Below, piece by piece: positions 8,109 to 16,881 of a stretch of 64,000 bases of DNA. Positions within the stretch are counted from its first letter, which is position 1. Each line of letters begins with the position of its first letter. The DNA is from Streptomyces griseus subsp. griseus (GTDB taxonomy: Bacteria > Actinomycetota > Actinomycetes > Streptomycetales > Streptomycetaceae): contig NZ_JOJE01000001.1 of the NCBI RefSeq assembly GCF_000720255.1, forward strand, positions 124,001-188,000, given 5' to 3'. The notes under the pieces were generated by a model. The model did not search any database and had not been told where the DNA came from. It saw only the letters and a list, made by a program, of their open reading frames with translations. Both the position numbers and the translations under genes were made by a program.

Positions 8109-9271
8109 CAGGTGCTCACCTCTTTCGGCGCTTTGGGGACCTTGGCGGACAGCGCCCAGGAGGCGCCGAGTTCGGAGTAGAGGGAGAGGGTGTCGGCGGC
8201 GGCCGCGACGAGTCCGTCGATGCCGGGCACGACCCTGCGGTCCTCGTCGGGCAGCAGCTCCCAGGCGGCGTCGGGCAGCGGGGCCGGGTCGGGGGCCGTC
8301 CGGATCGCCTCGACGACCTTCATGAAGGCGCCGGTCGCGTCCGGGGTCACCAGCAGCTCGGCGCCGTCGGTGAGGTGGTCGACCAGGTTCTCCAGCAGGT
8401 CGGTGCGGCCGTACTCGTACTCCTCGGGGCCGTGGGCGGCGCGCTGGAGCAGGACGCGGTCCTGCTTGTACCAGAGGGTGATCCGGCCGCGGCTGCCGTG
8501 CACCAGGACGTACGGCTCGTCGGGGTGCTCGGCGCACAGGGTCGCGGCGACGGTGACCTGGCGGTCGTCGGCGGTGGTGACGCGGACGCAGGAGGTGTCG
8601 TCGGACTCGATGTCGTTGGCGCGCAGCAGCTCGGTCTCGATGCCGGTGACGTCCTCGGCACGGGTGGCGCCGGCCAGCGCGAGGGCGGTGGCGACGGCGT
8701 GGGCGAGCGGGTTGGTGAGCGCCCCGTCGATCACGTCCACACCGTTCATCCGCCGCTTGCCCGCCCAGGGGGCCCGCCGGTAGTAGGCCTGCGCGCGGGC
8801 CCAGGCGCCGGCGCCCCCGACCCCGGTGACCTCGCCGATGGTGCCGTCGGCGATCAGCTCGCGGATCGCGGGCACGGCGTGCGAGCCGAGCGACTGGAAG
8901 CCGATCTGGCAGACCACGCCCGCCTCGGCGATCCCGTCGGCCATCCGGCGGAACTCGGCGTAGGAGGGGGCTGGGGGCTTCTCCAGGAGAAGGTGGACGC
9001 CCCGGTCGGCGGCCGTCAGCGCCAGGTCCGTGTGGGTGGGGATCGGCGTGCAGATCACCGCCACCTGGGCGCCGGTGGAGTCCAGCAACGCGCCGAAGTC
9101 GCTCGCCTGCTCGGGCGTGCCGAGGCCCTCGGGGATCTCGTCGGACGTCAGCGGGGTCAGTTCGCAGATGCCCGCCAGGCGGACGATGCCCTTGTCCTGG
9201 AGCCTGCGGATGTTGTCCAGGTGCCAGCGGCCGTGGCCGCGCGCGCCCGCGAGGACGATGGGTACGGTCAT
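8108..9271 (-). CDS. Gfo/Idh/MocA family oxidoreductase
   Basis: A 387-residue NAD(P)-dependent sugar or sugar-acid oxidoreductase. The N-terminal Rossmann start is VPIVLAGARGHGRWHL; the family EKP motif is LLLEKPPAPSYAEF (about residues 93-106), and it is followed by VCQIGFQSLGSHAVPAIREL. The C-terminal alpha/beta domain is of normal length. The exact substrate cannot be read from sequence; the context suggests modification of a pectin-derived sugar together with the DUF6807 protein. ATGA overlap with the upstream pectate lyase gene. Confidence 0.88.
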   Translation of the reverse strand: MTVPIVLAGARGHGRWHLDNIRRLQDKGIVRLAGICELTPLTSDEIPEGLGTPEQASDFGALLDSTGAQVAVICTPIPTHTDLALTAADRGVHLLLEKPPAPSYAEFRRMADGIAEAGVVCQIGFQSLGSHAVPAIRELIADGTIGEVTGVGGAGAWARAQAYYRRAPWAGKRRMNGVDVIDGALTNPLAHAVATALALAGATRAEDVTGIETELLRANDIESDDTSCVRVTTADDRQVTVAATLCAEHPDEPYVLVHGSRGRITLWYKQDRVLLQRAAHGPEEYEYGRTDLLENLVDHLTDGAELLVTPDATGAFMKVVEAIRTAPDPAPLPDAAWELLPDEDRRVVPGIDGLVAAAADTLSLYSELGASWALSAKVPKAPKEVST

Positions 9272-10560
9272 GGGAGCCTCCCTGCGCCCGCGCCGCGCGC
9301 CACCTTCCGGTCGGCCGCCTCGGCGCTGTCGATCTTTGTGTGCAGGGTAGGCGTCCAGCCGACGTCCGCCGTGAGATCACGCTCGCTTCCGGAGTTGTAG
9401 GCGTTGTGGATCGCGAGCAGGTCGACGGGGAAGCCGTTGAAGAGAGTGCCGCTCTGGTGCAGCGCGGTGCCGTTCCAGCTCTTGACCAGGTCGGCGACCT
9501 CGACGTGGCCGGGGGCGTGGAAGGCGTTGTTCTCGCCGTGGATCGCGGACTCGGTCGACACGCCGATCGAGTAGCGGTAGTCGCCGCCGTCCTCGGGGAT
9601 CACGTAGCGGTTGTTGTAGAGGTGCACCTGCCCGAAGCGGACCCGCGGGGCGCGCTGGACGACCGACTCGAACTCGTTGTGGTGCAGGGTGACCCGGAGC
9701 TTGCCGCGGTCGCCGGTGACCGTGTCGCCGTTGCCGATGAGCATCGCCTTGTCGTGGTCGGCGAACCGGCTCCAGGAGACGGTGACGAGGTCGGAGCCGT
9801 TGGTGATGTCCAGCAGGCCGTCGTGGCGGAGGTAGTTGCGGGCGAAGTAGGTGGGCTCCTTCGCGTCCGGGTGGCCCTGGTCGGAGGCGGTGACGTGGTC
9901 GACCCAGACATGGGTGGCGCCGGAGAGCCAGATGGTGTCGTACGCCGTCTTCCAGTCGCCGAGGCCGCCGGTGTTGGGCTGCCAGACGGGGAAGCAGTCG
10001 TAGGCGTCGCGCACGTCGAGGTTGCGCAGGATGACGTTGTCCGCGTTCCTGACCTGGAGGCTGGCGCCCTTGAGGACGGCCTTCTTGCCCAGGCCGACGA
10101 TGGTGGTGTTGGAGCCGACGGTCAGCGCGACCCGCTCCGCCTGCTTCGCCGCGGATGCCTGGCGGGCCTCCTCCTGAGGACCGCTGGGCCTGGCGGAACC
10201 CCAGGTGCGGGGGTCGTAGGCGGCGAGGTACTTCTTCGTGCTGTAGCCGTCGGTGGCGTAGTCGGCGCAGCCGAGGTGGGAGCCGTCGTCGTCGGTGTTG
10301 GCGTCGATGGTCCCGGCGATCTTGATGATCTTCGGGGTGTCGCTGCCGTTGTCCAGGGCGCGGACGAGTCCGGCGCGGTCGGTGACCGTGTGGACGTGGG
10401 CGTCGTCGGCGGCCGCGCCCCCGGTGGTGCCGGTGCCGTACGCCGCCCAGCCGTCGTTCGCCGGGAGGGTGTCGCGGCTGATGTCGCGGCCCTCGGCGTG
10501 GGCAGGGACGCACAGCAGGCCCAGGACGCCTGCCAGTACGGCGATGTGACGGCCCCTCAT
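9268..10560 (-). CDS. Secreted pectate lyase (PL1 family), second copy
   Basis: A 430-residue paralogue of the lyase at 22-1347. The signal peptide is MRGRHIAVLAGVLGLLCVPAHA; the beta-helix has GTTGGAAADDAHVHTVTD, NTTIVGLGKK, THVWVDHVTASD and HHNEFESVVQRAPRVRFG. Both proteins end with the same WTPTL.TKIDS segment and Gly-Arg tail. It is unusual that this secreted enzyme is embedded between an ABC permease and a cytoplasmic oxidoreductase with ATGA overlaps on both sides, so its synthesis is tied to uptake. ATG 10560 overlaps the permease stop; longer in-frame readings run through the permease gene and are artefacts. Confidence 0.92.
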   Translation of the reverse strand: MRGRHIAVLAGVLGLLCVPAHAEGRDISRDTLPANDGWAAYGTGTTGGAAADDAHVHTVTDRAGLVRALDNGSDTPKIIKIAGTIDANTDDDGSHLGCADYATDGYSTKKYLAAYDPRTWGSARPSGPQEEARQASAAKQAERVALTVGSNTTIVGLGKKAVLKGASLQVRNADNVILRNLDVRDAYDCFPVWQPNTGGLGDWKTAYDTIWLSGATHVWVDHVTASDQGHPDAKEPTYFARNYLRHDGLLDITNGSDLVTVSWSRFADHDKAMLIGNGDTVTGDRGKLRVTLHHNEFESVVQRAPRVRFGQVHLYNNRYVIPEDGGDYRYSIGVSTESAIHGENNAFHAPGHVEVADLVKSWNGTALHQSGTLFNGFPVDLLAIHNAYNSGSERDLTADVGWTPTLHTKIDSAEAADRKVARGAGAGRLP

Positions 10561-11456
10561 CCCTTCACCGCCCCCGCGCTGAAGCCGGTGATCAGCCACT
10601 TCTGGATGAAGGCGAACACGATCACCACGGGTACGGCGGCGATGATGCCGCCCGCCGCGAGGGCGCCGAGATCGACGCTGTCCGCGCTCATCAGGGTGTT
10701 GAGGCCGACCGGGATGGTCTGCTTCTCCTGGTTGTTGAGGAACATCAGGGCGAACAGGAAGTGGTTCCAGGAGTGCACGAAGGCGAAGGAGCCGACGGCG
10801 ATCAGACCGGGCCGCAGCAGCGGCAGGACGACGATCCTGAAGGCGGTCATCCTGTTGCAGCCGTCGACCCAGGCCGCCTCCTCCAGGGAGTACGGCACGT
10901 TCTTGATGAAGTTGCTGATCAGGATCATCGACAGCGGCAGCTGGAAGACGGTCTCCGCGAGGATGACACTGCCCAGTGAGTTGATCATCTTCAGCTCGGC
11001 GAAGATCTCGAACAGCGGCACGAGGAGCAGCGCGCCCGGCACGAACTGGGAGCAGAGCAGGGCGAGCATGAAGGCCCGCTTGACCTTGAAGTTGAACCGG
11101 GCGAGCGCGTAGCCGCCGGCCAGCGCGACGACCGTCGTCACCAGCAGGGTCGCGACGCCGACGAGGACGCTGTTCTGGAAGTAGGTGCCGAAGGACCGCT
11201 CCGTCCACACCTTCTCGAAGTGTTCGAAGGTGATCGGCCAGGGCACCAGCGAGGTCGAGCCGGCCGGGCGCAGCGCGAAGAGCAGGATCCAGTAGAAGGG
11301 GATCAAGGTGAAGATCAGGTAGATCCCGAGCGGCAGATAGATCTGCCAGCGCGGTGCCTCGTCCCAGGCGCGCTCGCGCTTCTTGGCGGGGCGGGGCGGC
11401 TCGGGGACCTCGTCCCGGGGAGCCGGTGCGACCTCGGTGGCCTCCTTGGTGATCAC
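10557..11456 (-). CDS. Sugar ABC transporter permease, MalG-type (CUT1)
   Basis: A 299-residue integral membrane subunit with six predicted helices; the first is around residues 39-61 (IYLPLGIYLIFTLIPFYWILL). The EAA loop that contacts the ATPase reads EEAAWVDGCNRMTAFRIVVLP. The start is GTG at 11456 with GAGGAG immediately upstream and a GTGA overlap with the MalF-type gene. No ATPase gene is present in this cluster; I infer that the shared MsiK-type ATPase of Streptomyces energises it, as is known for other CUT1 systems. Confidence 0.92.
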   Translation of the reverse strand: MITKEATEVAPAPRDEVPEPPRPAKKRERAWDEAPRWQIYLPLGIYLIFTLIPFYWILLFALRPAGSTSLVPWPITFEHFEKVWTERSFGTYFQNSVLVGVATLLVTTVVALAGGYALARFNFKVKRAFMLALLCSQFVPGALLLVPLFEIFAELKMINSLGSVILAETVFQLPLSMILISNFIKNVPYSLEEAAWVDGCNRMTAFRIVVLPLLRPGLIAVGSFAFVHSWNHFLFALMFLNNQEKQTIPVGLNTLMSADSVDLGALAAGGIIAAVPVVIVFAFIQKWLITGFSAGAVKG

Positions 11457-12388
11457 TTCTCCTCACCTCCGAACTTGCTCAGCCGCAGATAGACCACCGA
11501 GCAGAAGAGCAGGATCACGAACGCGACCGTGGTCAGGGCGGACGCGTAGCCGAAGTTGTGTGCGTCGACGGATGTGTTGGCGATGTACAGCGGGAGGGTG
11601 GTGGTCTCCCCCGCGGGACCGCCACCGGTCAGGGTGTAGAGCAGGTCGACGTTGTTGAACTCCCACACCGCGCGCAGCAGCGTGGACAGGACGATGGCGT
11701 CCTTCAGATGGGGCAGGGTGATGTGCCAGAACTGCTTGATCCGGCTGGCGCCGTCGACCTCGGCGGCCTCGTACAGGTCCTTCGAGACGGACTGGAGGTC
11801 GGCGAGGATGAGGATCGCGAAGAAGGGCACACCGCGCCAGAGGTCGGCGACGACCGCCGCCGGGAAGACGGTGGAGGTGTCCGACAGCCAGCTGGTGCCG
11901 TAGGAGCCGATGCCCATGTCCGCGAGGTAACGGGTGATGCCGGTCTGGGAGTTGTAGAGCAGCACCCAGATCGCGGAGGTCAGCACGCCGGAGACGGCCC
12001 AGGGGGAGAAGACCAGCGCGCGGCCCAGCGCGCGGCCGACGAAGGTCTGGTTGACGATCAGCGCCAGGGCGAGACCGAAGAGCAGCTGGAGCCCGACCTC
12101 GACGACGACCCACTTGCCGCTGAAGATCAGCGTGTCCCAGAACTGCGGGTCGTCGGTGAAGGCGTGGACGAAGTTGTCGAAGCCCGCGAATCCGTTCCGC
12201 CACGGCTTGGTGGGGTTGTAGTTCTGCAGGCTGTAGTAGAAGACGCTGATCACCGGGTATGCGATGAAGCCCAGCATCAGCAGGGCCGCCGGGGCGATCA
12301 GCAGGTACGGCAGCCTGCGCGGCGTGGCGGAGGCCCGGCGCCGCCGGGGTGGCGCGGGCGGTTTCGCCACGGCTGCGGCTTGGGCCAT
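11453..12388 (-). CDS. Sugar ABC transporter permease, MalF-type (CUT1)
   Basis: A 311-residue permease with a basic N-terminal extension, then helices beginning LPYLLIAPAALLMLGFIAYPV. The EAA motif is EAAEVDGASRIKQFWHITLPH and the segment FNNVDLLYTLTGGGPAGETTTLPLYI is typical of this subunit. It is the first gene of a six-gene block (permease, permease, pectate lyase, oxidoreductase, DUF6807, GH43) in which every junction overlaps. An AAGCGCTT palindrome lies 55 bases upstream in the probable promoter. Confidence 0.92.
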   Translation of the reverse strand: MAQAAAVAKPPAPPRRRRASATPRRLPYLLIAPAALLMLGFIAYPVISVFYYSLQNYNPTKPWRNGFAGFDNFVHAFTDDPQFWDTLIFSGKWVVVEVGLQLLFGLALALIVNQTFVGRALGRALVFSPWAVSGVLTSAIWVLLYNSQTGITRYLADMGIGSYGTSWLSDTSTVFPAAVVADLWRGVPFFAILILADLQSVSKDLYEAAEVDGASRIKQFWHITLPHLKDAIVLSTLLRAVWEFNNVDLLYTLTGGGPAGETTTLPLYIANTSVDAHNFGYASALTTVAFVILLFCSVVYLRLSKFGGEEK

Positions 12389-12442
12389 GACTGTTCTCCG
12401 TTCTTGTACGTCGTGCGTGCGTAGTGCGTGTACGTGCGGGTG

Positions 12443-12450
12443 AAGCGCTT
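12443..12450. promoter_or_regulatory. LacI-operator-like core upstream of ABC permease operon
   Basis: AAGCGCTT within TGAAGCGCTTTCTACG, in the 104-base gap between the dehydratase gene and the permease operon. Its CpG-centred symmetry resembles LacI-family operators that control Streptomyces sugar importers. No LacI gene is inside the window. Confidence 0.35.
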
Positions 12451-12492
12451 TCTACGTGGGCAGGGCTGCGCCCTGTTCGAACTGCGTGCGGT

Positions 12493-14232
12493 TCAGCCCG
12501 CGTACGGGTCCTGCACCTTGCCCGGGCGGGCCAGGAACTCGAAGTCGCAGCCGGTGTCGGCCTGGGTGATCTGTTCGTTGTAGAGCGCGCCGTAGCCGCG
12601 CTCGTAGCGGACGGGCGGTGGCGTCCACTGCGCCCTGCGCCGCTCCAACTCCTCGTCGTCCACGTTGAGATGGAGGGTGCGGGCCTCGACGTCCAAGGTG
12701 ATCGAGTCACCCGTGCGCACGAGGGCCAGCGGTCCGCCGATGTACGACTCCGGCGCCACGTGCAGCACGCACGCGCCGTAGCTCGTGCCGCTCATCCGGG
12801 CGTCGGAGATCCGCACCATGTCCCGCACACCCTGCTTGAGCAGGTGGTCGGGGATGGGCAGCATGCCGTACTCGGGCATGCCCGGGCCACCCTTGGGTCC
12901 GGCGTTGCGCAGCACCAGCACGCTGTCGGCGGTGATGCCCAGCTCCGGGTCGTTGATGGTCCGCTGCATCGTCCTGTAGTCGTCGAAGACGACCGCGGGG
13001 CCGGTGTGCTTGAGCAGGTGCCGCTCGGCGGCGATGTGCTTGATGACCGCGCCGTCCGGGCAGAGGTTGCCGCGCAGTACCGCGACCCCTCCCTCGCTCG
13101 CGACCGGGTTGTCCCGGGGCCGGATGACGTCGTCGTTGTGGACCTGGGCGCCGTCGATCTGCTCGCGCAGGGTGTCGTACGAGACGGTCGGCCGGTCCAG
13201 GTGGAGCAGGTCCGGGATCCGGGAGAGGAACCCGGGCAGGCCGCCGGCGAAGTGGAAGTCCTCCATCAGGTATTTCTGGCCGCCGGGGCGGACGTTGGCG
13301 AGGACGGGGACCGTGCGGGCGATGCGGTCGAAGTCGTCGAGGGTGAGCTTCACACCGGCGCGGCCGGCCATGGCGATCAGGTGGATCACGGCGTTGGTGG
13401 AGCCGCCGAGGCCGAGGACGGTCGTCACCGCGTCCTCGAAGGCGTCACGGGTGAGGATCTCGGAGAGGACGCGCCCCTTGTGGACTTGTTCAACGATCCT
13501 CATGCCCGCCGAGGCGGCCATCCGATCGTGCCCCGAGTCCACGGCCGGAATGCTCGACGCACCCGGCACCGTCACGCCCAGCGCCTCCGCCGCCGCGGTC
13601 AGCGTGGACGCCGTCCCCATCGTCATGCAGTGGCCCGGCGAACGGGCGAGGCCGTTCTCCAGCTCGGCCATCTCGCAGTCGCCGATGAGACCGGCCCGCT
13701 TGTCGTCCCAGTACTTCCACATGTCGGTGCCGGAGCCGAGGACCTCGTTGCGCCAGTGCCCCGGCAGCATGGGCCCCGCGGGCACGAACACCGTCGGCAG
13801 GTCGGCGCTCGCGGCGCCCATCAGCAGCGCGGGCGTGGTCTTGTCGCAGCCGCCCATGAGGACGGCGCCGTCGACCGGATAGGAGCGCAGCAGCTCCTCG
13901 GTCTCCATCGCGAGCATGTTGCGGTAGAGCATCGGGGTCGGCTTCTGGAAGGTCTCGCTGAGGGTGGAGACCGGGAACTCCAGCGGGAAGCCGCCCGCCT
14001 GCCACACGCCCCGCTTGACGGCCTGCGCCCGGTCACGGAGGTGCACATGACAGGGATTGATGTCCGACCAGGTGTTGAGGACCGCGATGACGGGCTTGCC
14101 CAGGTGCTCCTCGGGGAGGTAGCCGAGCTGGCGCGTGCGGGCGCGGTGGCTGAAGGAGCGCAGCCCCTCCGTGCCGTACCACTGGTGGCTGCGCAACTCC
14201 TCCGGGCGCTTCCTGTTGGCCGGCGCGTTCAT
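12493..14232 (-). CDS. IlvD/Edd family sugar-acid dehydratase (arabonate dehydratase-like)
   Basis: A 579-residue dehydratase of the IlvD/Edd superfamily. Cluster and Mg ligands can be read in NTWSDINPCHVHLRDRAQ, MGGCDKTTPALLMG, GLIGDCEMAELENG, SPGHCMTMGTAST and RISDARMSGTSYG. The length and neighbours favour a pentonate or hexonate dehydratase such as L-arabinonate dehydratase rather than the branched-chain amino-acid enzyme. The product would be a 2-keto-3-deoxy acid, to be processed by the DHDPS-like gene whose stop overlaps this ATG. Arabinose released from pectin side chains by the GH43 enzyme is a sensible source. Substrate assignment is inference. Confidence 0.8.
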   Translation of the reverse strand: MNAPANRKRPEELRSHQWYGTEGLRSFSHRARTRQLGYLPEEHLGKPVIAVLNTWSDINPCHVHLRDRAQAVKRGVWQAGGFPLEFPVSTLSETFQKPTPMLYRNMLAMETEELLRSYPVDGAVLMGGCDKTTPALLMGAASADLPTVFVPAGPMLPGHWRNEVLGSGTDMWKYWDDKRAGLIGDCEMAELENGLARSPGHCMTMGTASTLTAAAEALGVTVPGASSIPAVDSGHDRMAASAGMRIVEQVHKGRVLSEILTRDAFEDAVTTVLGLGGSTNAVIHLIAMAGRAGVKLTLDDFDRIARTVPVLANVRPGGQKYLMEDFHFAGGLPGFLSRIPDLLHLDRPTVSYDTLREQIDGAQVHNDDVIRPRDNPVASEGGVAVLRGNLCPDGAVIKHIAAERHLLKHTGPAVVFDDYRTMQRTINDPELGITADSVLVLRNAGPKGGPGMPEYGMLPIPDHLLKQGVRDMVRISDARMSGTSYGACVLHVAPESYIGGPLALVRTGDSITLDVEARTLHLNVDDEELERRRAQWTPPPVRYERGYGALYNEQITQADTGCDFEFLARPGKVQDPYAG

Positions 14233-15140
14233 ACGGACCACCCGGCGGCTATCGCGGCCACCTCGGCGCGCTCCTCCTCGGGCAGCGGCCGGCTCGGGGG
14301 CCGTACGTCCCGACGGCACAGCCCGAGGGAGGCGAGCGCCTCCTTGACGACGGTGACGTTGTTGGCGGAGCCGTTGGCGGCGCGCAGCTCCTCGAAGCGG
14401 CGGATCTGTTCCCAGACCTTCATGGCGGCCGGGTAGTCGCCGGACCGGAGCGCTTCGATCATGTTCAGCGAGACGGCCGGGTTGACGTTCACGAGCCCCG
14501 AGGTGAAGCCGGTGGCGCCGGCGGAGAAGTACGAGGGGGCGTACGGCTCCGCGAGGCCGGCGACCCAGACGAAGCGTTCCAGGCCCGCGTCCCGGGCGAA
14601 GGCGGCGAACCGGGCCGCGTCCGGGACCGCGTACTTGACGCCGATGACGTTCGGGCAGACGTCGGCGAGTTCGGCGAGCCGGGCGCCGGCCAGTTGCGCG
14701 TTGCGGATGTACGGGACCACACCCAGCTCGGGGACGGCCTCGGCGATCGCGCGGTGGTAGTCGACCCAGCCGCTCTGCGAGACGTACGGGTGGACGGGCT
14801 GGTGGACCATCACCATGGCCGCGCCCAGCTCATGGGCGTGCCGGGCGGAGGCGATCGCGGTGGGCACGTCGTGACCGACGCCGACGAGGATCGTCGAACG
14901 ATCCCCTGCCTCATCGATCGTCATCTCGGTGACGAGCCGGCGCTCCTCCGGGGTGAGGGCGTAGAACTCGCCGGTGTTTCCGTTCGGTGTGAGCGTGGTG
15001 ATGCCGCCGTCGAGCAGCCGGCGCAACAGGGCCCGGTGGGTCTCCTGGTCGACGGAGCCGTCCTCGGCGAACGGGGTCACCGGGATCGCGACCACGTCGG
15101 CCAGGGCCGCCCGCTGGGTCTCGAACACCACGCTGCTCAT
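14229..15140 (-). CDS. DHDPS-family dehydratase/aldolase for a 2-keto-3-deoxy sugar acid
   Basis: A 303-residue class I aldolase-fold enzyme. The Schiff-base Lys is K169 in NVIGVKYAVPD, the partner Tyr is Y144 in VVPYIRN, and the substrate loop is TPNGNTGEFYAL rather than the DapA-type GTTGES. This fits 2-keto-3-deoxy-pentonate or -hexonate dehydratase/aldolase function and not lysine synthesis. It overlaps the GntR gene upstream and the dehydratase gene downstream (ATGA at both), so the three form one operon. The true dapA is at 40064. Confidence 0.82.
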   Translation of the reverse strand: MSSVVFETQRAALADVVAIPVTPFAEDGSVDQETHRALLRRLLDGGITTLTPNGNTGEFYALTPEERRLVTEMTIDEAGDRSTILVGVGHDVPTAIASARHAHELGAAMVMVHQPVHPYVSQSGWVDYHRAIAEAVPELGVVPYIRNAQLAGARLAELADVCPNVIGVKYAVPDAARFAAFARDAGLERFVWVAGLAEPYAPSYFSAGATGFTSGLVNVNPAVSLNMIEALRSGDYPAAMKVWEQIRRFEELRAANGSANNVTVVKEALASLGLCRRDVRPPSRPLPEEERAEVAAIAAGWSV

Positions 15141-15793
15141 TCCTGACCTTCCTGTTCCGGCGCCCCGGGGAACGCCCGCTGGACGAAGGACGCGATATGG
15201 GCGTGCAGCGCGCCCGCCGCGCCGTCCGCGTCGCCGCTCAGGGCGAGCCGGAGGATCTCGCGGTGCTCGGCGGCCTCCCGCTCCCAGGAGGGGTCGGCGG
15301 CCCAGGCGACGGCGGAGACCAGGGCGGCCTGGTCGCGGACCTCGTCGAGCATCCGGCCGAGCAGCGGGTTGCCGCACGGTACGTACAGGGAGCGGTGGAA
15401 CTCCCGGTTGGCGAGGGAGCGTTCGGCGGTGTCCGTGGCCTCGTCGGCCCGGGTCAGCGCGGAGCGCGCCGCCTCCAGGGACGCCCCGCGCCGCACCGAC
15501 CTGCGCAGCGCCTCCGGCTCCAGCAGCAGCCGTACGTCGTAGACCTCGCGCGCCATGTCCGCGTCCACCATGCGCACCGTGACGCCCTTGTACTGGTTCA
15601 TCACGACCAGTCCGGTGCCGGCCAGGGTCTTGAGCGCCTCGCGCACAGGGGTCTTGGACACCCCGAACTGCGCGGCGAGCTCGGTCTCGACCAGGGCCTG
15701 GCCCGGCGTCAACTGCCCGGTCAGGATGCGGTGTTTGATCCCCTCCAGCACGTATTGCGTGCGGGACGGGATCGGCGTGGGCACAGAGGTCAT
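15137..15793 (-). CDS. GntR-family (FCD) regulator of the sugar-acid operon
   Basis: A 218-residue regulator. The N-terminal winged helix reads LTPGQALVETELAAQFGVSKTPVREALKTL; the C-terminal FCD ligand domain has metal-binding positions in VRLLLEPEALRRS and NREFHRSLY, and AAEHREILRLALSGD. ATG 15793 is preferred over an in-frame ATG 27 bases upstream because GAGAGG precedes it at the right distance. It is first in the operon and is probably autoregulated through palindromes at 15853-15875; the effector is likely a sugar acid or its keto-deoxy product. Confidence 0.87.
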   Translation of the reverse strand: MTSVPTPIPSRTQYVLEGIKHRILTGQLTPGQALVETELAAQFGVSKTPVREALKTLAGTGLVVMNQYKGVTVRMVDADMAREVYDVRLLLEPEALRRSVRRGASLEAARSALTRADEATDTAERSLANREFHRSLYVPCGNPLLGRMLDEVRDQAALVSAVAWAADPSWEREAAEHREILRLALSGDADGAAGALHAHIASFVQRAFPGAPEQEGQE

Positions 15794-15852
15794 GCGCGCC
15801 TCTCGGATCTCACGGATCACAGGATCTCGGATCGGATCTCACATATCGCGTC

Positions 15853-15875
15853 TCATATATGACGTACGAAGTACG
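15853..15875. promoter_or_regulatory. Two adjacent palindromes upstream of the GntR operon
   Basis: TCATATATGA (15853-15862) is a perfect 10-bp palindrome, directly followed by CGTAC-GAA-GTACG (15863-15875), a perfect 5-bp inverted repeat with a 3-base spacer. They lie 60-82 bases upstream of the regulator's ATG, where an autoregulatory FCD-type GntR site would be expected. Three GGATCTC copies (15812-15840) lie between them and the gene. Confidence 0.45.
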
Positions 15876-16140
15876 ACGCGATGAAACTAGGGAGGGCGCG
15901 TGTGTTTCGTCAATGCTTCTGGCAAAGGAAGTTGGCGTTGCGCGCGACGGGGGAGCCGCTTCCACGCCCGCCCCCGCCGCGCGGCCCGCGTCTTCGGGTG
16001 CCCGGTGGATCTGTTCGCCTTCGCGATGCGGTCGATGAGGAGATATGCACGCGCGCTCGATCACATCGCGTTCAGCTCGGGCATTCAGCCGTTCCGGATC
16101 CGTGTGCCACTGCAACTCTGCGAAGCGCGGTGTCTCCGGA
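15876..16140. other. Intergenic stretch with no supported gene
   Basis: Upstream of the GntR operon and downstream of the leftward TIGR03086 gene. Short open frames here lack codon bias and family resemblance. It presumably holds the -35 side of the GntR promoter; I see no hairpin or repeat that I can support. Confidence 0.5.
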
Positions 16141-16737
16141 TCACGGCGTGCTCCTCCAACCGGGGTCACGTCCGCTCAGCCCCACCGCCCGGTCCAACAG
16201 GGGCGCGTCGGCCGGGACCGGGACGACCGGGCCGAAGATGCCGCCGCCCCGGTCGGGTTCCTCGGCGGCGGCGAGGAGGAAGTCGTGGGACGCCCGCAGC
16301 GCCGCGGGGTCCGGCTCGTAGGGCTGGCCGGTGGCGCGGGCCAGGTCCCAGGCGTGGATGACCAGCTCGTCGGCCGCCACCGCGCCGGCGACCACGCCGG
16401 GCAGGTCGATGCCGCCCGCGCGGGTCATGCCGGTCCAGGCGGCGGGGTCGCGCCAGGCCTCGGCGAGTTCGTCGAGGACCTTGGGCAGCTCCTCGCGCCA
16501 GCCGGGGCCGATGTCGGGCACGGCGGCGGTGGGGTCGGTGTCGGTCGTGACGCCCAGGTCCTTGCGCCCGGCGTCGCGGAAGGCGACGGAGAGGTGGAGC
16601 AGGTGCCCGAGCATGTTGCGCACCGCGATGCCCGGGCACGGCGTGGCGTCCGTCAGCTGCTCCTCCCGCACGCCCGCCGCGAGGCCGGCGACGATCCTGG
16701 CCTGGGGCCCGAGATCGAGCAAGGTCGTACTGGTCAT
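16141..16737 (-). CDS. TIGR03086-type protein (mycothiol-dependent isomerase N-terminal/DinB-like fold)
   Basis: A 198-residue protein of the family annotated TIGR03086, related to the metal-binding N-terminal domain of mycothiol maleylpyruvate isomerase. Typical signs are TPCPGIAVRNMLGHLLHL near residues 32-49, VAADELVIHAWDLARATGQPY near 120-140, and a closing GIFGPVVPVPADAPLLDR segment. His residues in HLLHL and HAWDL would be the metal ligands. The reaction is not known. It stands alone, transcribed away from the MFS gene at 16882. Confidence 0.85.
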   Translation of the reverse strand: MTSTTLLDLGPQARIVAGLAAGVREEQLTDATPCPGIAVRNMLGHLLHLSVAFRDAGRKDLGVTTDTDPTAAVPDIGPGWREELPKVLDELAEAWRDPAAWTGMTRAGGIDLPGVVAGAVAADELVIHAWDLARATGQPYEPDPAALRASHDFLLAAAEEPDRGGGIFGPVVPVPADAPLLDRAVGLSGRDPGWRSTP

Positions 16738-16881
16738 GTTCCGCTCCTCGAAGACGCAGGGTCACCTCGAGGTGTGGACTGGCCCGGGGCAGGAAACTCA
16801 TCGCGCCGCGATGGACGAGCGCGTCCTCTAGGGCATCTGCCCGATCCGCACACCCCCTCCTCAGCACCACGATGACCAGGC

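Noticed and set aside
9268..11466. A 732-residue protein ending as the second pectate lyase
   Set aside because: The N-terminal part is the wrong frame of the MalG-type permease; the lyase starts at 10560.
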